DNA from: an uncultured Lachnospiraceae bacterium
GTDB lineage: Bacteria > Bacillota > Clostridia > Lachnospirales > Lachnospiraceae
Reading direction: 5' to 3'
Assembly (NCBI GenBank): GCA_910586705.1
Contig: CAJUJK010000017.1
Span: forward strand, 12,848 to 76,847
DNA length: 64,000 nucleotides
In this document: positions 8,436 through 16,839 of the stretch, in pieces
Layout of the letters: each line of letters opens with the position of its first letter
Numbering within the stretch: position 1 is the first letter of the stretch
Translations under genes and position numbers: made by a program
The notes under the pieces: model-generated
Seen by the model: the letters and a program-made list of their open reading frames with translations, nothing else
Database searches by the model: none
Told to the model about the DNA's origin: nothing

Positions 8436-9149
8436 ATGTCAGAAAAACAGGAAAAACAATACACTTACGAAGAATTTCTGGGAATCATAGCGGCGCTTCG
8501 CAGCGAGAACGGCTGCCCATGGGATAAGGTGCAGACCCATGACAGCTTAAAACCCTGCATGATGGAAGAGGCGGCGGAACTGCTCGCCTCTATCCGCATT
8601 TACAATAAGACTGGCAATCCCGAAAATATGATTGAGGAGCTGGGCGACGTGCTCCTGCAGGTTGTCATGCATGCACAGATTGCTTCTGAGGAGGGGCTGT
8701 TTACCATGGAGGATGTGGTAAACGAGGTCAGCCGTAAAATGGTGCGGCGCCATCCTCATGTTTTTGGCACGGGCAATGCGGATACGCCCGACGAAGTGCT
8801 TGTGAACTGGGAAGAGATTAAGAAAGGGGAGAAGAAGGACAAGGACTGGGTGGAATCGCCCTTAAAGGATATTCCGAAAGAGCTTCCTTCTTTGACCAGA
8901 GCGGTCAAAGTTTTAAAGAAAATTGATAAGCACTATGAGAAGGGAAGCACATTTGAACAGGATACGACTATCATCTGTGAGCTGGCGGAGGCTTTGAAAC
9001 ATTGTGAGCCGCAGGAGGACAATAAGGAAACGGAGGCGCTTTTGTCGGAGCTGCTTCTGCGGATCAGCGACGTGGCAAGAATCACGAAAATCCCGCAGGA
9101 ACAGGCTTTGGCGGACCGAATAGATGATTTAATTGATAAATACGAGTAA
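8436..9149 (+). CDS. mazG: Nucleoside triphosphate pyrophosphohydrolase MazG
   Basis: MazG hydrolyses (d)NTPs to monophosphates, cleaning damaged nucleotides and lowering ppGpp in some species. The 237-residue protein has the MazG fold with GCPWDKVQTHDSL near residue 28. The metal-binding helices are EEAAE (Glu44-Glu48) and EELGD (Glu67-Asp71), followed by RRHPHVFG. A glutamate-rich C-terminal half with a second, more degenerate helix pair follows. AAGAAGGAG precedes the ATG. It opens the block that in Bacillus runs yabN-yabO-yabP-yabQ-divIC-spoIIE-tilS-hprT-ftsH. Confidence 0.93.
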   Translation: MSEKQEKQYTYEEFLGIIAALRSENGCPWDKVQTHDSLKPCMMEEAAELLASIRIYNKTGNPENMIEELGDVLLQVVMHAQIASEEGLFTMEDVVNEVSRKMVRRHPHVFGTGNADTPDEVLVNWEEIKKGEKKDKDWVESPLKDIPKELPSLTRAVKVLKKIDKHYEKGSTFEQDTTIICELAEALKHCEPQEDNKETEALLSELLLRISDVARITKIPQEQALADRIDDLIDKYE

Positions 9150-9219
9150 ATATTCTGACAATGGGGTATAATTTGATAAATATAGATGTAACAGTGGCTG
9201 GAGAATGTAGAGAAACCCG

Positions 9220-9247
9220 AAAAATGCCGTAAAAAAGGCATTTTTTT
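9220..9247 (+). terminator. Rho-independent terminator after mazG
   Basis: AAAAATGCC (9220-9228) pairs perfectly with GGCATTTTT (9237-9245) around an 8-base loop, and the T-run continues. Confidence 0.9.
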
Positions 9248-9248
9248 C

Positions 9249-9277
9249 TTGACATGCCGGGTAAAAGCAGATATAAA
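9249..9277 (+). promoter_or_regulatory. Strong sigma-A promoter of the HU gene
   Basis: Perfect TTGACA (9249-9254), 17-base spacer, TATAAA (9272-9277). It begins at the end of the mazG terminator. The leader to the HU start is about 60 bases. Confidence 0.9.
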
Positions 9278-9346
9278 TATGTATAGACGGTTTCCGAGCG
9301 GGACCAGAAAATAATACGATAACTCATTTTAAGAGGAGGAGTTCAA

Positions 9347-9622
9347 ATGAACAAAACAGAGTTAGTTGCAGCAATGGCTGATCAGGCAGGCTTATCTAAG
9401 AAAGATGCAGAAAAGGCTTTAAAGGCATTCACGGATGTGGTTGCTGACGAGTTGAAGAAGGATGGTAAGGTGCAGTTAGTTGGTTTTGGTACCTTTGAAG
9501 TTTCCAAGAGAGCTGCAAGAGAAGGCAGAAATCCTCAGAGTGGTGCTGTTATGAAGATCGCTGCATCCAAGGCTCCTAAGTTTAAGGCTGGTAAGGCTTT
9601 AAAGGATATGCTTAACGCGTAA
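9347..9622 (+). CDS. hup: HU-family nucleoid DNA-binding protein
   Basis: This 91-residue histone-like protein bends and compacts DNA as a dimer. It starts MNKTELV and carries the DNA-binding arm signature GFGTFEVSKRAAREGRNPQSG (positions about 46-66), followed by the KAPKFKAGKALKD C-terminal helix. It has its own strong promoter and its own terminator, so it is a single highly expressed unit inside the sporulation block. Codon use is biased to AAG and GCT/GCA, unlike the GC-rich neighbours, as expected for an abundant protein. AGAGGAGGAG gives a very strong ribosome site. Confidence 0.97.
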   Translation: MNKTELVAAMADQAGLSKKDAEKALKAFTDVVADELKKDGKVQLVGFGTFEVSKRAAREGRNPQSGAVMKIAASKAPKFKAGKALKDMLNA

Positions 9623-9643
9623 TTGAATTTTTCGGAGACAGAT

Positions 9644-9676
9644 AAGACCTGTATGCACGGCATACGGGTCTTTTCC
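9644..9676 (+). terminator. Terminator after HU
   Basis: A 13-base arm at 9644-9656 pairs with 9660-9672 with a single G-U wobble; the descending arm ends in TCTTTT. Confidence 0.85.
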
Positions 9677-9696
9677 GCGTATAAGCAGAGTCAGAA
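9677..9696 (+). repeat. Post-terminator motif, copy 1
   Basis: GCGTATAAGCAGAGTCAGAA follows the HU terminator directly. Near-identical copies occur at 32736-32755 and 37185-37204, each just after a terminator and before the next ribosome site. Confidence 0.6.
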
Positions 9697-9733
9697 AGCA
9701 GCATAAACAGGATGAAACAAAGGGGAGGATAAC

Positions 9734-9976
9734 ATGCGACTGGACAAATATTTAAAAGTTTCAAGGCTGATCAAGCGCCGCACAGTGGCGAACGAGGCAT
9801 GTGACGCGGGCAGGGTACTCATTAATGACAGACCCGCCAAGGCATCCGCCAACGTGAAGGCGGGGGATGTGATCACGATACAGTTCGGCAACAAGGAGGT
9901 AAAGGTGGAAGTTCTCGACGTGCAGGAGACGGTGCGCAAGGAGGAGGCGAAAGAGCTTTTCCGTTATCTCCAGTAA
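9734..9976 (+). CDS. rqcP: S4-domain RNA-binding protein RqcP (YabO)
   Basis: The 80-residue protein is almost entirely one S4 RNA-binding domain: MRLDKYLKVSRLIKRR, then AGRVLINDRPAKAS. Bacillus RqcP (YabO) works with RqcH in ribosome-associated quality control, where it drives addition of C-terminal alanine tails to stalled peptides on the 50S subunit. Length and gene position (between mazG and yabP) match. AGGGGAGGATAAC precedes the ATG. It also resembles Hsp15 (HslR), but the synteny favours RqcP. Confidence 0.88.
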   Translation: MRLDKYLKVSRLIKRRTVANEACDAGRVLINDRPAKASANVKAGDVITIQFGNKEVKVEVLDVQETVRKEEAKELFRYLQ

Positions 9977-10001
9977 CCATGAAGCCGGAGGCTGAATAGT
10001 T

Positions 10002-10030
10002 GCATATTTTCGGAAAACCAGACATACACT
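10002..10030 (+). promoter_or_regulatory. Candidate sigma-E (sporulation) promoter of yabPQ
   Basis: GCATATTT (10002-10009) and CATACACT (10023-10030) are separated by 13 bases. This closely fits the Bacillus sigma-E consensus and no sigma-A hexamers lie here. The yabP homologue in Bacillus is mother-cell expressed, which agrees. Confidence 0.6.
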
Positions 10031-10037
10031 GAACCAG

Positions 10038-10053
10038 TACCATAATTATGGTA
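10038..10053. promoter_or_regulatory. 16-bp perfect palindrome at the predicted yabP transcription start
   Basis: TACCATAATTATGGTA reads identically on both strands and sits just downstream of the candidate sigma-E promoter. A repressor site or an mRNA 5'-end hairpin are both possible. Confidence 0.45.
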
Positions 10054-10066
10054 TAGGAGGGCGTGT

Positions 10067-10357
10067 ATGGAAGATCTGAACAACGGCGGTAAGAGGCCGC
10101 ATAAGCTGATGCTGACAGGCAGAAGAACCTGTGCATTGACAGGCGTAAACGATGTGCTTTCCTTTGATGTGAATGAGATTTTGCTGGAGACAGAGCAGGG
10201 TATGCTGATGATACGGGGCGGCGAACTGCATGTCAGCAGGCTTTCTCTGGATAAAGGTGAAGTGGATATTGACGGACGGATAGACAGTTTTACTTACTCG
10301 GAGACCGCGGGGTACGGAGCAAAAGGGGAGTCCCTGCTGGCGAGACTTTTTAAGTGA
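10067..10357 (+). CDS. yabP: Sporulation protein YabP
   Basis: The 96-residue protein matches YabP/YqfC-type sporulation proteins. It has the N-terminal RRTCALTGVNDVLSFDVNEILLETEQG beta-rich core (positions about 23-48) and GGELHVSRLSLDKGEVDIDGRIDSFTYS (about 52-79). In Bacillus, YabP is made in the mother cell and is needed for normal spore envelope formation. AGGAGGG precedes the ATG. yabQ starts 22 bases after its stop, so the two form a unit. Confidence 0.9.
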   Translation: MEDLNNGGKRPHKLMLTGRRTCALTGVNDVLSFDVNEILLETEQGMLMIRGGELHVSRLSLDKGEVDIDGRIDSFTYSETAGYGAKGESLLARLFK

Positions 10358-10379
10358 CAATGCGGGAGATGGGTAAGAT

Positions 10380-10868
10380 ATGAGCCGGGAGATCGTGCAG
10401 GAGCTTACTTTTTTTACACACTCTGTCCTTATGGGGCTGGTCATTACCTTTGTTTATGACTGGATTCGTGTGCTCCGCAAGCTTTTCAGACACGGGACAG
10501 CGCTGATGTCGGCGGAAGACCTTTTATTCTGGCTCGCCTGCGGGATCGGCGTTTTCTATATGCTTTACAAGGAGAACGACGGGACGCTGAGGTGGTTTGC
10601 CGTGCTCGGCGCCGCAATCGGTATGTTCTTTTATAAAATCATTGTCCGGGACGCGTTTATAAATGTTATGTCAACGTGCCTGCACAAGATCATGTGGTTT
10701 GTTTTTCGCGTAATACAAATTGTGCTAAAACCCCTAAAACGCCTGTTTTATGCGGGGAAAACGTTTGTTCTTTACATGGGAAGAAAATTGAAAAAGTGTA
10801 AAGAATTTATTAAAAAACGGTTGACGGGTTTCATAAAAACCATTAGAATGGTTTTATGTAAACATTAA
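10380..10868 (+). CDS. yabQ: Spore cortex biosynthesis membrane protein YabQ
   Basis: The 162-residue protein has three or four membrane segments in its first 110 residues and a strongly basic, lysine-rich C-terminal tail. YabQ of Bacillus localises to the forespore membrane and is required for cortex formation. The DWIRVLRKLFRH segment after the first helix and DLLFWLACGIGVFYMLYKEND are recognisable family features. It directly follows yabP and precedes divIC. GGGAGATGGG precedes the ATG. Confidence 0.85.
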   Translation: MSREIVQELTFFTHSVLMGLVITFVYDWIRVLRKLFRHGTALMSAEDLLFWLACGIGVFYMLYKENDGTLRWFAVLGAAIGMFFYKIIVRDAFINVMSTCLHKIMWFVFRVIQIVLKPLKRLFYAGKTFVLYMGRKLKKCKEFIKKRLTGFIKTIRMVLCKH

Positions 10869-10898
10869 CAGGCGGTGGAGAGGGGTAAGTTTCTAGGC

Positions 10899-11204
10899 AT
10901 GGCAAGAAAAGCAGCATATCGGAAAAGACGTCAGAACAGGCTGGCCATGCTTTTAGTTACCACTGTAGTGTTAATGATGATGCTGGTGGTTACCTTTAAG
11001 AGTGTGGAGCTGCGGGAGAAGCGCCAGTTTTATATGGAAAAGGAAGAGGCGCTGCTTCAGGAAATAGAAGCGGAGGAGGCAAGGTCCGCGGAAATTGAAG
11101 AGTACGGAAAGTATACGCAGACTAAAAAGTTCGTCGAAGAGGTGGCGAAGGAGAAGCTGGGTCTGGTATATGAGGGTGAAATTATCTTTAAGGATGAAAA
11201 ATAA
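10899..11204 (+). CDS. divIC: Septum formation initiator, DivIC/FtsB family
   Basis: DivIC/FtsB proteins form a division subcomplex with FtsL and DivIB and help activate septal wall synthesis. This product (101 aa from ATG 10899) has a basic cytoplasmic N-terminus and one membrane helix, LAMLLVTTVVLMMMLVVTF. A coiled coil (about residues 40-75) follows, then the short KEKLGLVYEGEIIF tail typical of the family. A GTG at 10875 would add eight residues but has almost no ribosome site; the ATG has GGAGAGGGG at a rather long 13-base spacing. The start is therefore uncertain. Confidence 0.85.
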   Translation: MARKAAYRKRRQNRLAMLLVTTVVLMMMLVVTFKSVELREKRQFYMEKEEALLQEIEAEEARSAEIEEYGKYTQTKKFVEEVAKEKLGLVYEGEIIFKDEK

Positions 11205-11222
11205 GGTAAATAACTTTAACGG

Positions 11223-11255
11223 CGAGTAGGGGAAATTTTCTCCTACTCGATTTTT
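11223..11255 (+). terminator. Terminator after divIC
   Basis: CGAGTAGG (11223-11230) pairs with CCTACTCG (11242-11249), extended by an inner GAAA/TTTC stem, and is followed by ATTTTT. Confidence 0.88.
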
Positions 11256-11359
11256 GGAATAAAACACATCATCTTTTCATATATATGTGTAAGACGGGTT
11301 TTGCGGGCTTTTTCATCTGCCCGGAAAGAGAGTGTTGACGTATATGGAGGCGGTGTGTG

Positions 11360-12592
11360 ATGAAGAGACGGACAAGCGTAAGGGAAGATGACAGGATAGA
11401 TTTGATACCAGAGTACGGAAGGCAGAAGCTTTTGGCATATGCGGATTCTTTCCGGGATCTGGCGGATCTGTTTGAGGACAGTCAGGCGAGGGACGAGCCT
11501 TCCGGGGATGAGCTGTCGGACAGGCAGGAGTATCTGTGCAGGAGGCGTCTGCAGGAAAGTCAGGGGCTTCTGGCGGAGCATTTGAAAGAGATGGCGCATA
11601 TTCTGGCGGTGACAGCCAGAGAAACCTGCCGCTGCCGCCCTATGGGAGAACGGCGTTATAAGCAGATGGCGGCTATGCTCCGGGAGTCTGGTATTATGCT
11701 GAAAGATTTTCTGGAACTGGAACATGAAGACGGGCACCGGGAGATCAGCCTTGTTATGAGACAGACAGGCGGCAGGCACGCGCGTTTCGGGGAAACGGAA
11801 TATATTTCCACAGAGGATGTGGCGGATTACATATCGGTGGCGATGAACCGCAGGCTTTGTGCGGCGAAAAATACACCGGCCTATCTGGCGGCGGAGTACA
11901 ATGCCTACTATTTTCTGGAAGAGCCGCCTTATCATCTGCTGACAGGCTTTGCCAAGGCAGTAAAGGAGACGGAGAAGGTGTCGGGTGACAGCTATTCCTT
12001 CTTTGAGTCGGATACGGGCAGGCTTCTGGTGCTGCTTTCAGACGGTGTCGGCTCCGGGGAGGAGGCGCGCAGGGAGTCCTGCCGTGTGATCGACATGATG
12101 GAGCGTTTTCTGGAGGCGGGATTTGGCAAGGAATCCGCCGTGCAGATGGTAAACGGGGCGATGGCGGCAGCAGGACAGGAACAGGTTATGTCCACGCTGG
12201 ATGTCTGCGATATTGATCTCTATACGGGGAACTGCGAGTTTGTAAAGGTGGGGGCGGCGAGCACCTATATTAAAAGGGGACGGCTGGTGGACAGGCTTTC
12301 CTCGAGGAACCTGCCGCTCGGGGTTTTCTGGCAGATGACGCCGGAAATCCAGAATCGGACGCTGCAGAGCGGAGACTATATCATTATGCTTTCCGATGGA
12401 GTGCTTGACGCGCTTTCCGAAGGCATTGGCGAGGAGGCGCTGCCGGAGATTATCGGCAGGATGGAATACAGCAATCCGGGGGAGATTGCGAACCAGATTC
12501 TTGCATACGCGATCGGGCAGAGCAGGGGACGGATTCGGGATGATATGACGGTGCTTGTGACGGGGATCTGGGATCAGGAGGGTTCCTTGTAG
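11360..12592 (+). CDS. spoIIE: SpoIIE-family protein phosphatase lacking the membrane domain
   Basis: SpoIIE dephosphorylates SpoIIAA to activate sigma-F in the forespore. This 410-residue protein starts with the region-II-like segment RQKLLAYADSFRDLADLF. It continues into a PP2C-type phosphatase domain with GDSYSFFE, LLVLLSDGVGSGEEA, and IIMLSDGVLDAL, the metal-binding aspartates of the family. Bacillus SpoIIE is about 827 residues with ten membrane helices first; none are present here, and none are encoded in the 150 bases upstream. GGAGG at 11346-11350 serves GTG 11357 or ATG 11360. Position between divIC and tilS matches spoIIE. Confidence 0.85.
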   Translation: MKRRTSVREDDRIDLIPEYGRQKLLAYADSFRDLADLFEDSQARDEPSGDELSDRQEYLCRRRLQESQGLLAEHLKEMAHILAVTARETCRCRPMGERRYKQMAAMLRESGIMLKDFLELEHEDGHREISLVMRQTGGRHARFGETEYISTEDVADYISVAMNRRLCAAKNTPAYLAAEYNAYYFLEEPPYHLLTGFAKAVKETEKVSGDSYSFFESDTGRLLVLLSDGVGSGEEARRESCRVIDMMERFLEAGFGKESAVQMVNGAMAAAGQEQVMSTLDVCDIDLYTGNCEFVKVGAASTYIKRGRLVDRLSSRNLPLGVFWQMTPEIQNRTLQSGDYIIMLSDGVLDALSEGIGEEALPEIIGRMEYSNPGEIANQILAYAIGQSRGRIRDDMTVLVTGIWDQEGSL

Positions 12593-12620
12593 CCGGGGAC
12601 AGTGGACGGACAGGCGAAGG

Positions 12621-14177
12621 ATGAAAGAAAATCTTTATGAAAAAGTAAAAAAATATATGAACGCCAACGGTATGGCGGAACCGGGGGACTGTATTGTGGC
12701 CGGTGTTTCCGGGGGCGCGGACTCGGTCTGTATGCTGCATCTGCTGGCGCGGCTGCAAAAGGAGATTCCGTTCCGGCTGGCGGTGGTGCATGTGAACCAC
12801 GGTCTGCGCGCGGAGGCGGGGGAGGATGCCGTCTTTGTGGAGAAGCTGTGCGGACAGTGGGGGATTCCCTTCTATCTGCGGGAAGTGGATATGGCAGGTT
12901 ACGCGGCGACGCACAGGCTGTCGCAGGAGGAAGCCGGGCGTGTGCTCCGCTATCAGGCGTTTCAGGAGGTTCTCGAAGAGATAAAAACCGGGGACAGGGG
13001 CAGAATCGCGGTGGCGCACAATGCGGATGACAGGGCGGAAACCATGCTCTTTCATATGTTCCGGGGCAGCGGGCCCAAAGGACTTTCCTCGATCCGCCCG
13101 GTCAGGGAATCGGTTGTCCGTCCGCTTCTGTGTGCGGACCGGCAGCAGATTGAAGCCTATCTGGCTGCGGAAGGACTGGTCTGGCGGGAGGACAGCACAA
13201 ACGGGGAGGATGCTTATGCCCGCAATAAGATCAGGCACCACATACTGCCCTATGCAAAGCGGGAGATTTGCGGTGGGGCGGTTTCGCATATGGGCGAACT
13301 GGCAGATCTGCTGGCGGAAACCGAAAATTATCTGGCGCGGGAGACGGAAAAGCTTTACGAAATCTATGCGAGGGAGGATATGGAAAGGCAGACCGGCTTG
13401 GGCAGAGCCGCAGAGACGACCGAAGGATGCGGGAATGCGTATGGGGAAATAAAAATAGAACTGCGCGGTTTCCGAAGCGAGGATGTGGTGATGCAGAAAC
13501 GGATCCTGCTGCGGGCGCTTGAGAGGATGACGCCCCATCGGAAAGACATTACTGCGCGCCATATCGCAGGGCTGATGGAACTTACAAAGAAGGAGGGCAG
13601 CAAGGCGCTTTCCCTGCCGTATGGGATCAGAGCCCTCAAAGAATATGACACATTATTCCTGAGGCGGACGAATAAAAAAGCGCTTCAGGGAGAGCTGCCG
13701 GTAATCTGCATTGCGGAGTCTGCGCTTACGCCGGGGGCTGCCGTGGAGTTTGATGCGCCGGGTGCGGGCGGTTTTACATTTATTCTGTGGGAGACGGCTT
13801 TTTTGCCCGCTGCGTCCTTTTTCTACAGAAAGGAACAAAATATTCCAGAAAATAGATATACGAAATGGTTTGATTATGATAAAATAACTACGTCTTTACT
13901 CCTGCGGACCAGAAGGCAGGGAGATTATCTTACAATAGATGACGCGCTCCATACCCAGTCTGTAAAGCAGTACATGATTAACGAAAAAATCCCGAAGGCG
14001 AAACGGGACGACATGTATCTGCTGGCGGACGGCGCCCATATTCTCTGGGTGCCCGGACACCGTGTAAGCAGACAGTACCGGGTGGAGAAAAACACAAGGC
14101 GTATTCTGGAAGTACGTCTAAGAGGAGGAAGCTATGGGGGAACGGATCGAAGTATTGCTGGCGGAGGAAAAGATTGA
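12621..14177 (+). CDS. tilS: tRNA(Ile)-lysidine synthase TilS
   Basis: TilS changes C34 of the AUA-reading tRNA-Ile to lysidine with ATP and lysine. This lets it read AUA rather than AUG. The 518-residue protein has the PP-loop SGGADS (30-35) after VAGV, the VVHVNHGLR motif, and VAHNADDRAET. The C-terminal substrate-binding domains follow, ending with the DAHILWVPGHRVSRQYRV block. The start follows GGCGAAGGATG at modest spacing. Its last 44 bases overlap the start of hpt, so the two are translationally linked, as in Bacillus. Confidence 0.95.
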   Translation: MKENLYEKVKKYMNANGMAEPGDCIVAGVSGGADSVCMLHLLARLQKEIPFRLAVVHVNHGLRAEAGEDAVFVEKLCGQWGIPFYLREVDMAGYAATHRLSQEEAGRVLRYQAFQEVLEEIKTGDRGRIAVAHNADDRAETMLFHMFRGSGPKGLSSIRPVRESVVRPLLCADRQQIEAYLAAEGLVWREDSTNGEDAYARNKIRHHILPYAKREICGGAVSHMGELADLLAETENYLARETEKLYEIYAREDMERQTGLGRAAETTEGCGNAYGEIKIELRGFRSEDVVMQKRILLRALERMTPHRKDITARHIAGLMELTKKEGSKALSLPYGIRALKEYDTLFLRRTNKKALQGELPVICIAESALTPGAAVEFDAPGAGGFTFILWETAFLPAASFFYRKEQNIPENRYTKWFDYDKITTSLLLRTRRQGDYLTIDDALHTQSVKQYMINEKIPKAKRDDMYLLADGAHILWVPGHRVSRQYRVEKNTRRILEVRLRGGSYGGTDRSIAGGGKD

Positions 14178-14658
14178 CAGGCGGATTCAGGAAATTGGCG
14201 ATCAGATTTCCAGAGATTACGCGGGAAAACAGGTACATCTGGTATGTGTGTTAAAGGGCGGCAGCTTTTTTATGTGCGAGCTGGCGAAACGCATTACGGT
14301 GCCAGTATCCATTGACTTTATGTCGGTATCCAGCTACGGCGGGGACACCGAGTCAAGCGGCGTGGTGAGGATTGTGAAGGATCTGGATGAGCCCTTGAAG
14401 GATAAGCATGTAATTGTGGTTGAAGATATCGTGGATTCCGGGCGGACGCTGAGCTATCTGTTAGATATGCTGCGAAGCAGGGGGGCGGCGGACGTAAGTC
14501 TCTGTACATTGTTGGACAAGCCGGACAGACGTGTGGTGGATGTAAAGGTGGATTACACGGGCTTTGAGATTCCGGATGAATTTGTGGTGGGATATGGTCT
14601 GGATTATGACCAGAAGTATCGCAATCTGCCTTATATCGGAATGGTGAAGTTTGACTAA
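14134..14658 (+). CDS. hpt: Hypoxanthine (guanine) phosphoribosyltransferase
   Basis: This purine salvage enzyme converts hypoxanthine and guanine to IMP and GMP with PRPP. The 174-residue protein has the PRPP-binding motif VVVEDIVDSGRTL (EDIVDSGRT at 97-105), the LKGGSFFMCEL loop near residue 42, and DFMSVSSYG. The PDEFVVGYGLDYDQKYRNLPYIG tail is typical of hpt. AAGAGGAGG precedes the ATG inside tilS, giving a 44-base overlap. In Bacillus the same pair feeds GTP homeostasis upstream of ftsH. Confidence 0.96.
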   Translation: MGERIEVLLAEEKIDRRIQEIGDQISRDYAGKQVHLVCVLKGGSFFMCELAKRITVPVSIDFMSVSSYGGDTESSGVVRIVKDLDEPLKDKHVIVVEDIVDSGRTLSYLLDMLRSRGAADVSLCTLLDKPDRRVVDVKVDYTGFEIPDEFVVGYGLDYDQKYRNLPYIGMVKFD

Positions 14659-14694
14659 ATTTTTCAGAACGGATCGGAGTAGAGGAATTATTTA

Positions 14695-16554
14695 ATGAAC
14701 AAGAGTGGTAGAAGTTTTTATCTGTATTTTGTAATCATTATCTGCCTGCTGCTGTTTACGGTGTGGGTGGGGACGCTGCGGGTGCCGAACAGCGGCTATA
14801 CCAGAGGCGAATTTGAGAAGCAGATGGAGAAGAATGAGGTCGCGGTCGTGACAATCTGTCCGAACAAGGATACGCCTACCGGATCCCTCAAGGTAGTTCT
14901 CAGAAGCGGCGAGGAGAAAATTCTCTATGTGACGGACGTGACGGAGATGGAGAATATTGTCAGGGCACACGGCATAGACTGCTCCGTGGAGAACGTGCCG
15001 GAGGAGAGCTGGTTTCTGAACAGCGTCCTGCCGATTCTGATTGTGGTGGTGGTCTGCGCTTTCTTCTTTGTGATGATGAATTCCCAGAATGCCGGCGGCG
15101 GTGGCGGCAAGATGATGAACTTTGGAAAGAGCCGCGCCAGACTTACCATGGGCGGGGAAAATAAGATCACGCTGAACGAAGTGGCGGGTCTGAAGGAAGA
15201 AAAAGAGGAGCTGCAGGAGATCGTGGAGTTTCTCAGGGAGCCGGGCAAGTTCACCAAGGTGGGCGCGAGAATCCCCAAGGGCGTGCTTTTAGAGGGTGCG
15301 CCGGGTACGGGTAAGACGCTTCTGGCAAAAGCCATTGCGGGAGAAGCGAACGTGCCGTTTTTCAGCATTTCCGGCTCAGATTTTGTGGAGATGTTCGTCG
15401 GTGTGGGTGCGTCCCGCGTGCGCGATATGTTTGCGGAGGCGAAGCGTCATGCGCCGTGTATTATTTTTATCGATGAGATCGATGCGGTGGCGAGAAGGCG
15501 CGGCACCGGCATGGGTGGCGGACACGACGAGAGGGAGCAGACGTTAAATCAGCTTCTGGTGGAGATGGACGGTTTCGGCGTCAATGAGGGAATTATCGTG
15601 ATGGCGGCGACGAACCGTGTGGATATCTTAGATCCGGCGATCCTCCGTCCCGGGCGCTTTGACAGGAAAATAACCGTGGTTTCCCCGGATGTGCGGGGCA
15701 GGGAAGATATTTTAAGGGTACATGCCAAGAATAAACCCCTCGGCGACGACGTGGACCTGCAGCAGATTGCCCAGACCACGGCAGGCTTTACCGGCGCGGA
15801 TCTGGAGAATCTGTTAAACGAGGCGGCAATCAACGCGGCTATGGATAAGCGCGCCTTTGTGCGGCAGGATGATATCAAGAAAGCGTTTATCAAGGTGGGA
15901 ATCGGTGCGGAGAAGAAGAGCCGCATCATTTCGGAGAAAGAGAAGAAGATTACGGCTTACCACGAGGCGGGTCACGCGATTCTCTTTCATGTGCTGCCGG
16001 ATGTGGGACCGGTGTATACCGTTTCCATTATTCCGACCGGGCTCGGGGCAGCAGGCTACACCATGCCGCTGCCGGAGAAAGATGAGATGTTCCTCACAAA
16101 GGGGAAGATGTTTGAGGACATTATGGTGTCTCTGGGCGGCAGAATCGCGGAGGAAATCATCTTCGACGATATCACAACGGGCGCGTCCAGCGATATCAAA
16201 AAAGCGACCAAGGTGGCGCGCAGGATGGTAACCCGCTATGGTATGTCCGATAACATCGGCGTGATCAATTATGACGATGACGACGACGAAGTGTTTATCG
16301 GCAGGGATCTGGCGCATGCGAAGAACCACAGCGAACTGGTTTCCGGGGAGATTGACCGGGAAGTGAAAAGCATCATAGACGAGTGTTATCAGAAGGCGAA
16401 GGATATCATCATGGAGCACGAGGATGTGCTGCATAAGTGCGCGAAGCTCCTTCTGGAGAAGGAAAAGATCAACCGCGCGGAGTTTGAGTCCCTCTTCGAC
16501 ACCTACTATCCTCAGCCCGAAGAGCCGGGTGAGCGGGTAGGAGAACAGCAGTAA
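14695..16554 (+). CDS. ftsH: ATP-dependent zinc metalloprotease FtsH
   Basis: FtsH is a membrane-anchored hexameric AAA protease that degrades misfolded membrane proteins and regulators. The 619-residue protein has an N-terminal membrane helix (about 8-24), an extracytoplasmic domain, and a second helix (about 104-125). The AAA module follows with Walker A GAPGTGKT (201-208), Walker [11 protein letters not shown] and RPGRFDRKI. The zinc motif is HEAGH (His423-His427), and a short helical tail ends the protein. A small glycine/glutamine linker ends at DDDDD near 525. It follows hpt by 36 bases. Length is normal for the family. Confidence 0.97.
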   Translation: MNKSGRSFYLYFVIIICLLLFTVWVGTLRVPNSGYTRGEFEKQMEKNEVAVVTICPNKDTPTGSLKVVLRSGEEKILYVTDVTEMENIVRAHGIDCSVENVPEESWFLNSVLPILIVVVVCAFFFVMMNSQNAGGGGGKMMNFGKSRARLTMGGENKITLNEVAGLKEEKEELQEIVEFLREPGKFTKVGARIPKGVLLEGAPGTGKTLLAKAIAGEANVPFFSISGSDFVEMFVGVGASRVRDMFAEAKRHAPCIIFIDEIDAVARRRGTGMGGGHDEREQTLNQLLVEMDGFGVNEGIIVMAATNRVDILDPAILRPGRFDRKITVVSPDVRGREDILRVHAKNKPLGDDVDLQQIAQTTAGFTGADLENLLNEAAINAAMDKRAFVRQDDIKKAFIKVGIGAEKKSRIISEKEKKITAYHEAGHAILFHVLPDVGPVYTVSIIPTGLGAAGYTMPLPEKDEMFLTKGKMFEDIMVSLGGRIAEEIIFDDITTGASSDIKKATKVARRMVTRYGMSDNIGVINYDDDDDEVFIGRDLAHAKNHSELVSGEIDREVKSIIDECYQKAKDIIMEHEDVLHKCAKLLLEKEKINRAEFESLFDTYYPQPEEPGERVGEQQ

Positions 16555-16612
16555 TTGTGCAAAATTAACAAAAATATGTATACAAAATTGTAATATTTGT
16601 GAATCCTTGGTA

Positions 16613-16641
16613 TTGTAGACAGACAGGGGGTATGCTAATAT
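16613..16641 (+). promoter_or_regulatory. Promoter of a candidate short transcript
   Basis: TTGTAG (16613-16618), 17 bases, then TGC-TAATAT (extended -10; 16636-16641). The downstream 95 bases contain no start with a ribosome site and end at the terminator at 16711-16740. Confidence 0.5.
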
Positions 16642-16647
16642 ACTACT

Positions 16648-16745
16648 TGTAACCCCCCAATACATTATATAGTTTTTTGCTATACCCCATAAGAAAGAAA
16701 TACCTTCTCTAAAAAAGACAGTTTAACGGCTGTCTTTTTTACTTT
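16648..16745 (+). ncRNA. Candidate small RNA or attenuated leader between ftsH and the GH13 gene
   Basis: Predicted from the promoter at 16613-16641 and the terminator at 16711-16740; length about 95 bases. It has no open frame with a ribosome site. It could be an independent sRNA, the stalled leader of the downstream glycosidase, or read-through territory of ftsH. Confidence 0.4.
16711..16740. terminator. Bidirectional terminator hairpin
   Basis: AAAAAAGACAG (16711-16721) and CTGTCTTTTTT (16730-16740) are perfect 11-base complements with an 8-base loop. Confidence 0.9.
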
Positions 16746-16764
16746 GTCATGGTTTTGTGCAAGA

Positions 16765-16801
16765 ATTGTGGGTTGCGCATCCACAATATATAGGATAAAA
16801 T
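16765..16801 (+). promoter_or_regulatory. Promoter and operator-like repeat of the GH13 gene
   Basis: TTGCGC (16773-16778), 17 bases, TAAAAT (16796-16801). The -35 is flanked by the inverted repeat ATTGTGG (16765-16771) / CCACAAT (16781-16787), a good position for a repressor. The start codon is 38 bases downstream. Confidence 0.6.
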
Positions 16802-16839
16802 AACTATATATTGTTCTCATTTTCAAGGAAAGGCTGATT

